64,000 bases of DNA from Aphrocallistes beatrix (GCA_963281255.1 OY725498.1:62001-126000); one strand, 5' to 3'. Positions 40,140-51,528 are shown, counted from the stretch's first letter. Made by a program: numbers and translations. The notes: generated by a model from the sequence alone, not told the origin.

Positions 40140-40745
40140 TCATTGAACGACACTATTGTAGGCTGTCATTGTTTTATTAATACTTCAAAGTAATAACTTA
40201 TATAGATGTCTTCATTATATTATCGTGTATAGCAATAAAAAAATCGCTAGAGACTAGCTTCCAACGTTTGACATGGGTTTTTTAGGGGTATAGATTTCCA
40301 TATTTCATGTGAGTTGAATATCATAATTGTCTTCCACATATACAGTAGTAGTTGCTGAGATCTCTGCAGATAAATTTACCTGGACAAAAGTACTATTCGA
40401 CCATTTCATTATTTTACAAATAAATAATTTTACTAGAAAAAAATTGAGTGTTGTATTCATGGATTCTGAGTCGAGAGGCTTCTTTGAGCTCTAAAAGTTG
40501 TTTCATTTTGTCATTTGTTGTCGCAACGAAAATTCTATAGTAACTTCGACCGCCGATTAACATTTAAACCTTTTGGCCAAATTTTAATTTTCTCGCATTA
40601 ATGGTATTCCCGAAAAATCCGTTATGGAGGAACAACTAAAACATAGGAGGCATTCTTTTCAAAAGTTGCACACTCAACATAACATAGTTTTGCACACTCC
40701 ACTATAGTTGTACGTATCGAGTTTCTTCTAATTCTGCCAGCTAGT
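40140..40745 (+). repeat. decayed partial copy of toxin-gene 5' flank
   Basis: Segments match, in order, right-arm flank 32030-32110, 32180-32230 and 32748-33100 (for example AATCGCTAGAGACTAGCTTC and TTGTACGTATCGAGTTTCTT). The copy is collapsed, lacks the foldback element and has no adjacent toxin-like ORF. It may be the remnant of another array unit. Confidence 0.75.
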
Positions 40746-41652
40746 AAGCGCGAAAGAGACTTTTCAGGGGACGAAATGTCCGAGCGACGAAGTGTCCGCC
40801 ATTCAATTTAGTGGCACATGCCCCAATTTACATAATTTGATGGAATATTTCGTGGTAGTCAAATGTATTCGTCCCCGTAGACTACAAAAGGAACCGTGGT
40901 GAGAATCGAAAGGACACAAATTATTCCAACTTTATTGCACCAAGTGGGAATTAAGCTATCCTATCCAATTAGCATTCCTGATTTGTCAATCAAAATGCCT
41001 CATTTTCACCTTTTTTTCAGACATATTCCACTCCAAAAGCCTCACTTTCCGTTCCTTACATATTAGTGCCCGTTTATTTTAGTCTCTAATGAGACAAAAG
41101 TTCGGGGATGAAAATTCCAGGGACGAAAGTTCCGGGGACGAAATGTCCGAGCGACGAAGTGTCCGATTACCCACTAAATTATATCGTATGTCACCAAATT
41201 ATGTCCTGCAACACAAATTGGTTGCAATGGTTATCAAGCGTCCCCGTAGGGTCTAGCTTCTATTGGTCTGTCTCCTGCAGGATTTCTCTTAAACGCATTT
41301 CCTGTACTTTGAGACCATGTTGTACTTTAGTAACAAAACTTATTGGCTGTTGCATTCTATCTTGGCTCGCAGTGCTATAACTGGACCATGCCATGGATGT
41401 AATTATGCTGATACAGAATTACACAAATTTATGTAGCATGGACTAGGGATATTTGAGTGCAGCTCCAGTATAGGAATGCCTTATGTCATGTCAGCGTGTA
41501 ACGTCCGTACTTCTGCTCGCTCCTGAGAATTCTATTGGACCAAATTTGGGCCATATATTCCTTATATGGTAGAGATTTGAACCTGGGTGCAAATTCTACA
41601 AATTTTTGACACCTTTTCACAAAAGGTGTCAAAACCATATAATAAATCACAA

Positions 41653-41683
<31 letters not shown>

Positions 41684-41817
41684 CACTCCAGTTTCATCTT
41701 TTTCTACAGTGGCAGTTTAGCTCTAAAGCTGGAGTTAATTATTCTACAAAGTTCTCTTATTGCCAGTGTCTATAACGGGCTAGAAGCATATACTGTTCAG
41801 AGCACCAGTTTATATGT

Positions 41818-41952
41818 ATGTTCTATTCAGTATCAGGATTCTATTTATAGTATAATTGTCTTGTTTATAGAAAAATAATTCTATTTATATTATCAATATT
41901 ATATTTATAGCAACAATATTCTATTGCTCCAGCGACCCTAAGGTGTAGTCCC

Positions 41953-41987
<35 letters not shown>

Positions 41988-41988
41988 A
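41818..41988 (+). pseudogene. displaced fragment of CUL1 intron 4 / exon 5 end / intron 5
   Basis: The CTATTTATAG-type units of CUL1 intron 4 are followed by CAGCGACCCTAAG (41930-41942), the last 13 bases of exon 5. Intron 5 start GTGTAGTCCCTT and (GTT)n follow. Most of exon 5 is missing. The shared exon-intron junction shows DNA-level duplication, not retroposition. Confidence 0.85.
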
Positions 41989-42117
41989 ACACAAAGGTTT
42001 GATATCAAATTAATCATATTTCACACTTTCTATAAACACCGCCTCTCCATTAGAAGCGCTACGATTGGTCAGCACAGTTCTATATTTAGATCAGCACAGC
42101 GCTAAATTTAAAACTAA

Positions 42118-42123
42118 TTTAAT
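42118..42123 (-). other. candidate polyadenylation signal of the Rho regulator
   Basis: ATTAAA on the minus strand about 60 bp after the stop codon. Assigned by position. Confidence 0.35.
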
Positions 42124-42182
42124 ACAAATCATCATAGCAACAGATTAAGAAAATAGGAATTTGTATCAAAAGAGTTAAAAAC

Positions 42183-45100
42183 TCATACATGAGTGACGTC
42201 GAAGCTTGCCAACTCGCTGAGTTTGTATAGCTGAGTTTCCTGGACTACGGGGAAGTCCCCGATGATGACTCGTGCCTTCTGGAATGCCGATATAGGCAGG
42301 ACGTTGTCAGGGCGTGAGGAGAGCCTCTGAGTGGCTGAGCGAGGGTGTGAAGTTTGTGGCAGAGTGTGAGGATACGACAGTTCGTAACTGGCGCTCGAAC
42401 GCGTGAGTTGATTGGCTCGCGGCTTCTCACGCACATTGTTCTCCAGGTTTTGGTTGTTGGGGATCGTGTGCGGGTAGGTCCCAGTGGCTTGTGGCATGTA
42501 GGAGTACCTGCTGTTGCTATAGTTACCCCCGGTATGCTTGTGGTAGGAGGGGGTGTGGTAGGGGTGCGAGGAGACAGGGAGGGGGCGCAGCAACTGGGGA
42601 TACGGGAGCGGATTCTGATTGGTTATTCGGTGCTTGGTGTATATCGGTGAAGTAAAGTCAGCTGACTTCTGCGCTCTCAAATTTGATTGGTCCTCGTCCG
42701 AGGAGTCGTCCTCAATCTGGCGCTTGTTCTGAGTGACCCGCGCCACTTCTGGGGTGTTGGGAGTGGAGCGGGATGTGTCGCGCTTGGACACATCCAAGTG
42801 TCCCGTGGAGCGGACCAGCTCGGGGGAATTGGGGGTGGATCTTGATTGGCTGCCAGGAGAGTCGAAAGGCACCAGTTCCGTTCCCTCGATAGACACGTTC
42901 TTCTTCAACAGCTGACTCTCGCTGCTTCGTGGGTGTTCCGGCCGCTGTATGTTCGGCTCACTGCGGAATCTGGCGCGTAGAGAGTCCCGGGATTCCCGCC
43001 TATATTTGTCTGAGCCAATCGGCACAGGTGGTTCGTTGGTGGGCGTGAGCACGGCGTCTGATTCGCAGGACTCCACAGTGCGGTTTTGCTCCGAGTCCAT
43101 CGACTCGTTCGAGTCCTCTCTGGAGGTCAGGGGGTGCCTCCGGGGGGTCTCGTCTCTAATCGGAACTAGCACCTTCTAAAAATAGAATGGAGAGTATAAA
43201 TAGGTCGCATTGGAGCTGACTAATTCCACTAACCCAGTGGTTCCCAATCTTAGTGGTACACAGGATTTGGAGTTTTGTATTGCGGTTAATGGGAGGGTCA
43301 CAGAATGTAGGAAAATTGCTATAAGGATTCATAAGCAAAAAATGTGGAAAACAGCTGCTTAATCCAGCATTGATAAGAGCGTAATCGGAGCTAAGATTTG
43401 TAATCGGAACTAAGATTTGTAATCAGTTCTAATTTGAGCTATGGCCTTAAAGTCCACCTCGATCAAGGTGTGAAGTCACAGGCGCCATAATACCAAACTT
43501 AGACGTGACCCCCCAGAAGCTCACCGATTGGCTACTGAAGATATCAGACACTCACCTGTTTGTTTGTGGGAGTGTTCCGGTACAATTCCGGTATTTGGTC
43601 ACCGAACACCTCTTCGCAATGCTCGATAATAAACGCGACCACATCGTGCATCTCCAGCTGGTACACCTTCAGCCCTTCCATTGGCTGGAGGATCGAAGGG
43701 CCGAGACACTTCCCGAGGTTCAGGGCGGACATTTGGTTGTGTCCCACGTTGTCCGTGATCTCCCTCAGGATGGCGAACACGTGGTGGGCGAGGACACAAT
43801 TGGCTGGTGGCATCTTGGCCAGAATCTTCTTGATTCGCTCCACTCTTTCGGCGCCTGATTTGATGTCGTTAGTGGCTGCGAACTCTGTGTACTTACTGGA
43901 GGAGAGGAGGCACCCTGGAATGCCGCGAAGGAACCGCTTAAACACATTGGCCGAGACGACCACCCTGTACTCCTCCAGATCCACTTCCTCTCCCTCCTCA
44001 ATCCGCTTCATCACCTCCGTGACTTGTCTGTTGGAGGCCTCTATGCGGAATATCCCCATCACAACGGGGCCGTCCTGGTAGAGCTTGAGCAGAATCTCAC
44101 TCAGGACCGGTGGGATGTGGTAGTCTGGAGGTGGCATTATTGTGTCGAGTGGCAGGTGGAACAGTTTCGAGTGAGTGGGCTGGGTGGTCTGGATGCGAGG
44201 CTGTTTCTTGAAGTAGGATTGAAGGTTGAATCTCTTCCGGTGGCCTTTGTCGTGAGCGTCTGTGTTCTGTACCACCTGCTTCATCAGGAAGTAACACCCT
44301 ACAGGAACCAATGAACTCAGTTTCAGTTCCGATTTAAGAAAGAAAGATAGTCTCAATCTAAACTTAGATTTAGTTCTGATGAGTTAGTTGTTGGACATAA
44401 CACTGCACAGAAGAAGTCCTATTTAACTCTCAACCCATGGAATTTCTCAAGAATACAGACAAATATTCCTAACTCAGTGCTAGAATTCATTGAATTTGAA
44501 TGCAGTCTTATCCTTCAGGATTGCTGTAAAGCGCTTTGATTCTGAATGTTTGTGTCGTTTATCCGTTTAAAATCTATGCGGGAAAAGTGGTTGCAAGCAC
44601 TATCAGCCACTCCCGACCACTCCGATGCCACTCTTAAAGAGTGTCGCTTTCCAATGCTCCACTCTACTCCATATGATTGGCTGTAGAGATTTCGTGGTTA
44701 CTAGTTCGAATCTCTCAAAAAATAAATTCTAACGAACTGTGACAGTTCGAAATATGCGTAAATTCACTTTTAGAGCAGCGGTTTTCAACCTTTTTGGCTG
44801 TGGACCCCTTATAGCCATTTTCATTTATTCTGTGGACCCCTTATAGCCATTTTCATTTATTCTGTGGACCCCTTATAGCCATTTTCATTTATTCTGTGGA
44901 CCCCTTATAGCCATTTTCATTTATTCTGTGGACCCCTTATAGCCATTTTCATTTATTCTGTGGACCCCTTATAGCCATTTTCATTTATTCTGTGGACCCC
45001 TTATAGCCATTTTCATTTATTCTGTGGACCCCTTATAGCCATTTTCATTTATTCTGTGGACCCCTTATAGCCATTTTCATTTATTCTGTGGACCCCTTAT

Positions 45101-48100
45101 AGCCATTTTCATTTATTCTGTGGACCACTAAGGGGTCCATGGACCCCAGGTTGGGAACCACTGAATTAGAGTCACAGTATTAATTGTATAAATAAACCAT
45201 GGATGCAGTAGAATTGGAGTGACAATACTAATACCTTATTATAGGAAATTTCCTATAATGAGGTATTAGCATTGCCACCTCAAAGTTCTACTGCATCCAT
45301 GGTTCATTAATACAACTAATACTGTCACTCTAAATTCTACGCAACAGAACTAACCTATGGCGTAAACTGGAACTAACACAGGTATAAACTGGAACTAACC
45401 CAGGCATAAACTGGAACTAACCCAGGTATAAACTGGAACTAACCCAGGCGTAAACTGGAACTAACCCAGGCATAAACTGGAACTAACCGGTGTCGCTGGA
45501 CTCGAGAGAGACGCTGTGTCCTTTCCTCCACGCGTAGAGGATGGCGTAGTAGGCGCGGATGGCGGCAGGACTCTCGCAGCCAATCAGCTGATAGTGGTGA
45601 GTGTCCTTCACCACCACCAGCAGTGCGAACTGCTCCGGACTCAGATTGGTCCGTCCCGGCTGTCGGCTGATGGTGGAAAACGATTTGGCGCGTAATTGTG
45701 AACTCCGCGCCTCGTAGGGGACCTCCCGCGTCTCGTACTCTTCCGGTCCGATCTGAACCGACACTTTGATTGGCGGCAATTCTAGGCGCGCTTTGTAGAT
45801 GGCGTCGTTGATGGAGTTGAGCCACTGTCTTCTCTCCTCAGAGCTGCCAAAGACTGCCACCACGTTACTGACACCGGAGTTCTCCGAGGGCCAGCCAATC
45901 AGGAAGCCGACAGCTGCGTACGCGCCTAAATCCAACTCCAGCTGCTCGCTGGTCCACACGAACTGCAGCGGGATCAGCTGTTTCAGGGAGAGCGCGCAGT
46001 GTGATTGGCCAGGAGGCACGGAGGCGGCTTTGTGGTGGTGGGAGGGCTTGGCTATGATGAGGAGGTCCGTGAGGAGCATTATGTGTCTCTCGTGGCGGTG
46101 CTGGGCGCTCTGGATGTGGACCAATTGGAAGGGTCCCTCCTTCAGGAGGGTGCGCGGTGGGGGGGCGAATATCTCTGAGGCCTGAGTGGAGTTGCGGGAG
46201 GAGTCTGAGATGTGGCTGGTCTGGGACTCGTCCCGTTGTCGCGACATCTGCTGTCTCAGGCGTCCCCTCTGCGGGAATCCTAGAACGAGAGTGTCACTCT
46301 GCCACTAAGGAACCACCACACCACCCATGGGTTTATCTAGGATTACCAGTCAGACACTTTTTTTTATATGATAGAGGTTACATGGCACCTAAACAGGTGA
46401 TTATCTTGGAATTACAAGGATGGTGGCAACTCGGCAACAAAATCGAATCACACTGCAAGCACCTTGGCTCCTCAGACGATACCAGGCTGGCACCTATAAG
46501 TGCTGGCCGAGCACCCTATAAACCCCTGACACCTATAGACGCATAAGTGCGGGATTTAACAAATTATCCGTACGCGCGCTACTGCGAAATCTCACAGTCT
46601 GATTTTCACAAAATTGTAGGATCTCTTCATGGTTTAAATGTGCACTGTGCCAACTATCTTCGCGAAATCCCACCACTTTTTTTTTATAAATGTATATTCA
46701 TATTTTAACACCTCCACTGCAAAGCTTTGTTTACTAATGTGAATATATGAGTTATTGACTTGTATCATAGTGAGGTGTCTAAATGAACCGAAAATGCCAC
46801 TAATTAAAAGGCAAACATTTTGATTGGAGTAAGTTAGGCGGGGTTTGCATCAGAAATCTCATCTTAATTGTGCTATAAATAGCACCTCGTGGCCCATTCC
46901 AATGTCAACAACCTGTCGCTAGGGTACCTGTGGAGCTGGCGTACTTCTTGTAGGACTGTAGTACGTCTAGGGCGGTGCGGTTGTAGAGGAAGAGAGTGTC
47001 GCTAGGGAACTTGTCCTGGATTAATTTTAGAATCCTCTCATTGTCCGAGGCCTGTTTCTCCTGTGTGGCTATTTTTAGAGTCTCCTTGACCAGGTCGTAG
47101 GCCTTGTTCAGTCTCTCTCTGTCTGGATGCGCCAATGGGGTGTGCTCTGTCAGGATCGTGTAGAGAGTCCGTTCAGACGCGTCCACCTAGTAAACAACAA
47201 TAACAACAACAACAACAACAATAACAACGTATTTGTTTATAGTTATAGGAGAAATACAGTTGACTCCGCTTAATAGGGCCATTCGTTAATAGGGTCAACC
47301 GCTTAATCGGGCCACTTTTGGCAGGACCGGAATAGCTCTCACACATAGAAGCTAATACATATTTTCGGTTACTAGGGTTCTCCGCTTAATCGGGGCAAAA
47401 TGCCTCGGGATACAGACTTTTCGTGACAGGACTTTTCGTGACGAGACATTTCGTGACAAGATGGGTACACCTATATTCTATAATTGTTGTGGTAAGGCGA
47501 AGTCATGATAATTATCTGTGAAGATAAAATAAAATAAAATGTCCTCTGACCAATGTGGTCCTATTAAGTGGAGTCGACTGTACAAAAACAAACAACTCAC
47601 TTGTTCGAAGGGCATGACCAATGAGAGTTCGAGGTTTTTGAAGACTGAATCTATATCCACGGCTTCATTCCGATCTCGCTCTGTGTTGCTATGGTTCTGC
47701 AGGAATGCTTGTCTCCTCTCCTCCACGAACCTAGACATGTTCTTGTACTGCTTGAAGTAAGTGGCGTAGTGTCGAGACCACAGTGTCGGGAAGCTGAAGA
47801 AGAGTTTGCCGATGTAGACCTGCAGGGGGTCCCATTCCTCCAACACCTTCCTCACCTCGGACCGGAAGCTGGAGATCAGGTCGATCAGGTGGTGCAGAGG
47901 TGTGAACATTCGGAAGTCGTGGTCCACCAGATCGATCCTCTCCAGGAGCCCATCGATCCTCTGCAGGGACTCCAGACACTTCGTCTCCTTCCTCAGGAGT
48001 TCCACCAGAAGAGAGTACCTCGCGTCTCCCTCCAGAGGCTCTGTCAGCTGGATGATCAGCTGACTGTCCCTCAGACGGATGGCGAGCTCGCTGAGTGCGA

Positions 48101-48389
48101 TCTCCTGCTTGGCCTTGGCGTAAGGAGCGCTGGTGTGGGTCCTGAATGTCATCTGGCTTGTGAAGGCGCGACAGTGCGGGATGTGAGTGTCGGGGAGGTT
48201 GTACAGGATCACCTGCTCTAGGGTCATGTGGGAGGTGGCCTTGAGGTCTTTCTTGAAGGGAGAGCCGTACTGTGCCTGCCACGGGGCCTGCAAGGGAGAT
48301 ACCGGCACTTCGGGCTGTACAGCGCAGATTAAGGCATTCAGTGAGAAGTGCTGCTGACCCAAGTTCTCGTAATGGTTGTAGTCCATCAT
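42183..48389 (-). CDS. ARHGAP20: ARHGAP20-like Rho regulator with DH, PH, RA-like and RhoGAP domains (5 exons seen)
   Basis: Exons in transcript order: 48389-47601, 47186-46928, 46279-45488, 44298-43556, 43175-42183. All have GT-AG borders and compatible phases and encode about 1191 aa. A DH (RhoGEF)-like helical domain covers about 130-325 (YSLLVELLRKETKCLESL, then HTPLAHPDRERLNKA). A PH domain covers about 394-512 (LLKEGPFQLVH, LTDLLIIAK, FLIGWPSENS), closest in my memory to ARHGAP20. An RA-like segment covers 515-600. RhoGAP covers about 668-843 with arginine finger GIFRIEASNRQ, FLRGIPGCL and NLGKCLGPSIL. A Ser/Arg/Pro-rich tail follows. The fusion implies both nucleotide exchange and GTP hydrolysis on Rho-type GTPases, possibly under Rap/Ras control through RA. 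ATG 48389 has an in-frame stop just upstream. An acceptor-like CTATAAATAG there means an upstream exon is possible. Introns hold MITEs and a splice-donor minisatellite. Confidence 0.88.
44776..45163. mobile_element. hAT-type MITE with internal 32-bp satellite
   Basis: TIRs CAGCGGTTTTCAACC / GGTTGGGAACCACTG are flanked by similar 8-mers TTTTAGAG and AATTAGAG. Inside, a 32-bp unit (CTGTGGACCCCTTATAGCCA plus ATTTTCATTTAT) is repeated about ten times. Lies in the intron between the PH/RA and RhoGAP exons. Short relatives at 51640-51801 and 55217-55379. Confidence 0.85.
45183..45345. repeat. foldback repeat with AACCATGGATG ends
   Basis: AACCATGGATGCAGTAGAAT is inverted as GTTCTACTGCATCCATGGTT. 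The centre TTATAGGAAATTTCCTATAA is a perfect palindrome. Intronic. Confidence 0.75.
45357..45488 (-). repeat. 22-bp minisatellite multiplying a splice-donor sequence
   Basis: Six tandem units of 22 bp; on the gene's strand each reads GTTAGTTCCAGTTTA plus a TGCCTGG-type remainder. The exon's own donor (G|GTTAGT, intron starting at 45487) is the first copy. The array runs directly into the intron. Confidence 0.88.
47257..47580. mobile_element. TA-flanked pogo/Tigger-like MITE in Rho-regulator intron 1
   Basis: CAGTTGACTCCGCTTAATAG at the left, CTATTAAGTGGAGTCGACTG at the right, TA on both sides; 324 bp. Its end lies only 14 bp from the exon 1 donor at 47600. Confidence 0.9.
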
Positions 48390-50682
48390 TCTATTGGCGG
48401 CTATTTATAGACTAGAATTGGAGGATTGGATAGACTGAAATCTCAATACAAATCTCTGAGTACTTTACACTGGAACTGAAACTATGCTTACTCATCGTAG
48501 GTAATGCGGAAATGGTTCGACCTTTCGAAAAAGGAAATAGTTCGACTTTTTATCATTAGGATTAATGGTGGTTTATATGTGAACTATTTCCACCATACCG
48601 TCATCATGGTCCCGAGATCTTACACTGAATCTCTGAATGTACACTCTATTTTATGCTTCATTTTATTTCTAGGGTGTTAAGTGGCACAGTGGCATTTTGA
48701 GAGATGGTTTATTGATTTCTAAATGTGAGAATGTATACATTTTCTGGATTAAATAGTTGCGAAAATCAAATAAGTATTCAGATTCTAAAGTTGGTTATTC
48801 GGCGAATAAAAATTCCGAATTTGCAATGAAAATCGTGAAACTTAACATTCCAAGTATCCTCTACTCGCGTTAGGATTTATTCGTGCGGGTTTTAGTTTTA
48901 TAGCTGAGTTATTAACTGGAACTATGTGACGTGCATAGTTCCAGTTTGTATCAGCTGACCTGAATCTCTCTAACGGAATCAGCAGGAATATGTAAGAGGT
49001 GTTAAAATGTGGCACAAACTTGTATGTACTGAGTTTAATTGATTGGTGGAAAATTACACCACTCACACCACTATGGCTTTCCTGAACACGCATTCTGATT
49101 GGATACCACGTATCTATTTATGCCACTTGTATGAATTTTGACCTTCTAATTATAGTATCTTAAATTTGTCGCCGTAACTAGGATCGAATGAAGAATTTGT
49201 GCCATCAAACCACTTAACACCAGATTGTTAGAACTAAAATTAGGTTAAAAATCACCGGATTTGCTGAGCTTAAGAGTAAGCGGATTTTGGTATAAAATTG
49301 CTTTCTAACCAATCAAAAGTCAGCATCTCAAGATGCTTATAAAATTCAGGAATGAAAAGTTCACGACTAAAGAAACAGAATTCAGTTCGTTCCGTTCACC
49401 TCCTAACTTCAACCCCACTAGCGTTCGTTCAGTTCGTTCACCTCTAGATATAGGCGTAACTATTTTGATTTTTTCATGGTTAGCTGGGGTGGCGAGATTT
49501 TAAAACATATATCAAACTAATGTGGCATGCCACCACAAGTCAACATAATTTAGGTCTGGAGTGGCACCAGGCTTTCATTCAGGCGTACTGGGCGCGCCTA
49601 GAGGCGCGTATTTGATCCCATGGATCATAATTAGGCTATTATTTTTGGGGCTAGGCGCGCGGCATACGCCTACTTAGGCGCGTGGCTTAAAACATATATA
49701 AAAATGCTATATAAAAATGAGTCGAGGCGCGTCGAAAAATGGTGACGTCCATTTAGGCGTATGACCTTGGAAAGCTGGATGAAACCCTGGGTGGCACACT
49801 ACCCCTGCCACTCCTGGAGTTACGCCGATGCCTCTAGATTGTGTCGTTCCGCCCGCGGAACAAGCAGAGTCCACGAGGAATGTCTGGTCCCGAGCCAAAT
49901 TATTGTAAGGACACCGGAGTTTTTCAAAGATGGATCTTATCGTGTCGAACATCCAAATCTATTAAGCGTTATGTCCATACATCTGTAATCAACCATAACG
50001 AGTTTCTATTGGTTGACAAGTGATGATTTTACCCGCTAATATCCCAATCTAGTTACGAAAAAGCCCTTTGGAATGTTTTAGTAACGATATTCGTTTACTA
50101 CGATTACGTATAATGGGTACAATCGGAGATAAATTGACCAATAAAATTCTAACTTCCATGTACCCACGTATTGAACGTATTTCTCATATCTAGAATAGAG
50201 AGCATAAAACCTACCTACGAGAAGAACCAATCACAGCAGTGCATTCAGCTACGAACTGAATTCCATCCATCAAAGTAGATAGTATCATATATAAGACTAG
50301 ATCAAGAGTATATGCATAGATGGCGGTTACAACGCTATGCATACAGCCAATCCAGTGAGCCAATTCACCACGTGCCTACTTGTTATCTTAAAAATGATGA
50401 CATACCGATTTGAAATCTCGTAACATAGTTAGTTCGTACGGTAGACGTGTACAAATTTGCATTAGACAGCAAACCATTCAGCCAATCAAAATGCATCGTG
50501 TAATACATAGCAACAGGTAAGGTACATAGGTATTTAAGAAATTACTTCGTATTTTATCCTCTATCCCATTCTATAAACGTATAATGTTACTAAGTATATC
50601 TCGTTATTAATATCTAATCCATACGCACTATGGATTAACTATACGTACGAGCTAAATTAGGAGTTCTATTTATAGATTGAAG
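48390..50682. other. 2.3-kb intergenic region
   Basis: Upstream of the Rho regulator and downstream of IF1. AT-rich, with one hAT MITE (49568-49789). No conserved coding segment recognised; an upstream non-coding exon of the Rho regulator could be here but cannot be shown. Confidence 0.6.
49568..49789. mobile_element. hAT-type MITE, 222 bp, GC-rich ends
   Basis: Ends CAGGCTTTCATTCAG and CTGGATGAAACCCTG are inverted with few mismatches. The flanking 8-mers are AGTGGCAC (49560-49567) and GGTGGCAC (49790-49797), a 7/8 target-site duplication. The interior has many GGCGCGC palindromes. Confidence 0.85.
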
Positions 50683-51009
50683 TCACGCCTTGTCTATGTC
50701 GGTCATATCATCTTGGTGCTCTTTTAGGCGCCGTTTGAGTTTCTTCACCCTTAGTTCCAGTTCCCCTAGCTCCCCCTCGATGTGATCAGCTGACTCCTGT
50801 TTCATTTCCTTCAGTTTCCTCAGCTGTTCCTGCTCCAGTTTCTTAAAATAGACATTCTCTTCCGCCTGTTCGATCTCCCCGAACTTCCCTCCCCCCGCGC
50901 GAATGGACCCAGCTGGGATGTCACTGCCACTGTTTGAGAGTGGCCGATTGTGGCACAAAATGGGCGCCAGACGTGGCACGATGCGAACTGTCCGGATCAG
51001 AAGCGACAT
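50683..51009 (-). CDS. ATP5IF1: ATP synthase inhibitor factor IF1, mitochondrial (108 aa)
   Basis: Single exon, ATG 51009. An Arg-rich N-terminus (residues 1-27, MSLLIRTVRIVPRL) fits a mitochondrial presequence. Residues ~33-72 (AGSIRAGGGKFGEIEQAEEN, YFKKLEQEQLRKLK) are the conserved minimal inhibitory region that enters the F1 catalytic interface. The Glu/Lys-rich rest is the dimerising coiled coil. IF1 blocks ATP hydrolysis by F1Fo when the membrane potential collapses. The ATG lies only 76 bp after the stop of an MTAP last exon on the same strand. The spacer ends CTATAATTAG|AT-ATG, an acceptor-like sequence, so co-transcription is possible. This is the intact copy; a broken one lies at 54305-54583. 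Confidence 0.92.
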   Translation of the reverse strand: MSLLIRTVRIVPRLAPILCHNRPLSNSGSDIPAGSIRAGGGKFGEIEQAEENVYFKKLEQEQLRKLKEMKQESADHIEGELGELELRVKKLKRRLKEHQDDMTDIDKA

Positions 51010-51085
51010 ATCTAATTATAGAACACGACACAATGAATAGAGTTATAAATAGAACTACACAATCATTATCTTAAGGCTAATCCCG

Positions 51086-51528
51086 TCACGAGATGACAGA
51101 GTTAGCAGCTCTCTTCCTCCCCTCCTCCACCCGTCCCGACCAATCAGAATCCTTCAAGAGCTCCACCGTCCTCATTATAACATGTTTCGCCACTTCTCCG
51201 TTTTTCTTCAGCACCGTTAACACCTTTTCCACCGACACATGGTCACCAGATTCCCGCCACGAGTCGTAGTCAGTGGGCAGTGCAAGAGCTGCATAACTAA
51301 GGCCCAGTTCTACTGCTAGGGTAGCTTCAGGCACTGTCGTCATGTTGATGACGTCACAATTCCAACTCTTGAACAGTTTTGATTCTGCGCGAGTTGAGAA
51401 TCTCGGTCCTTCGATCGTCACCACTGTGCCATTCTTGAGGTGTTTGTGTCCCAGCTGCCCGCACGACTCTGAGAGGAGTTGGCGCAGGTGCGGGCAGAAT
51501 GGCTCACTCATCGGAATGTGGCACACAC
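51086..51528 (-). pseudogene. duplicate (distal) last exon of MTAP
   Basis: An intact 147-codon terminal exon frame (GT-GTG-TGC after TTTAAG) equal to 54660-55102 except for three amino-acid changes (V/A, T/M, G/R). There is no second copy of MTAP exon 1 in the window. It is therefore either an orphan exon or an alternative 3' exon reached from 57372 by skipping 5.8 kb. It contains the conserved INMTTVPEATLA and TDYDSW segments. Unlike the proximal copy it is followed by an intact IF1. Called pseudogene/orphan for lack of its own 5' exon. Confidence 0.7.

Larger units (their letters stand above)
38810..42182. other. 3.4-kb repeat-rich intergenic region between gene D and the Rho regulator
   Basis: 38810-39296 is the 3' flank of D, the end of the palindrome. 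Then a Helitron-like 5' end (about 39917), a decayed copy of toxin-gene 5' flank (40140-40745), two blocks of GACGAAATGTCCGAGCGACG repeats (40768-40800, 41130-41165), a dispersed repeat (41455-41620), GTT microsatellites (41653-41683, 41954-41988) and a CUL1 fragment. No gene seen. Confidence 0.65.

Noticed and set aside
41108-41380. 90-aa ORF beginning MKIPGTKVPGTKCPS
   Set aside because: The N-terminus derives from GGGACGAAA-type repeats and the rest has no recognisable composition of a protein.
44690-44720. tRNA-like GTTCGAATC word
   Set aside because: No acceptor stem or anticodon arm can be folded around it.
44797-45120. Regular 32-bp repeats resembling a CRISPR array
   Set aside because: There are no unique spacers; units are contiguous and lie inside a hAT-type element in an animal intron.
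47691-48221. 176-aa plus-strand ORF
   Set aside because: Antisense shadow of the DH-domain exon of the Rho regulator, which has proper splice borders.
49707-49952. 81-aa minus-strand ORF
   Set aside because: Spans the end of a hAT-type MITE and unique flank; not gene-like.
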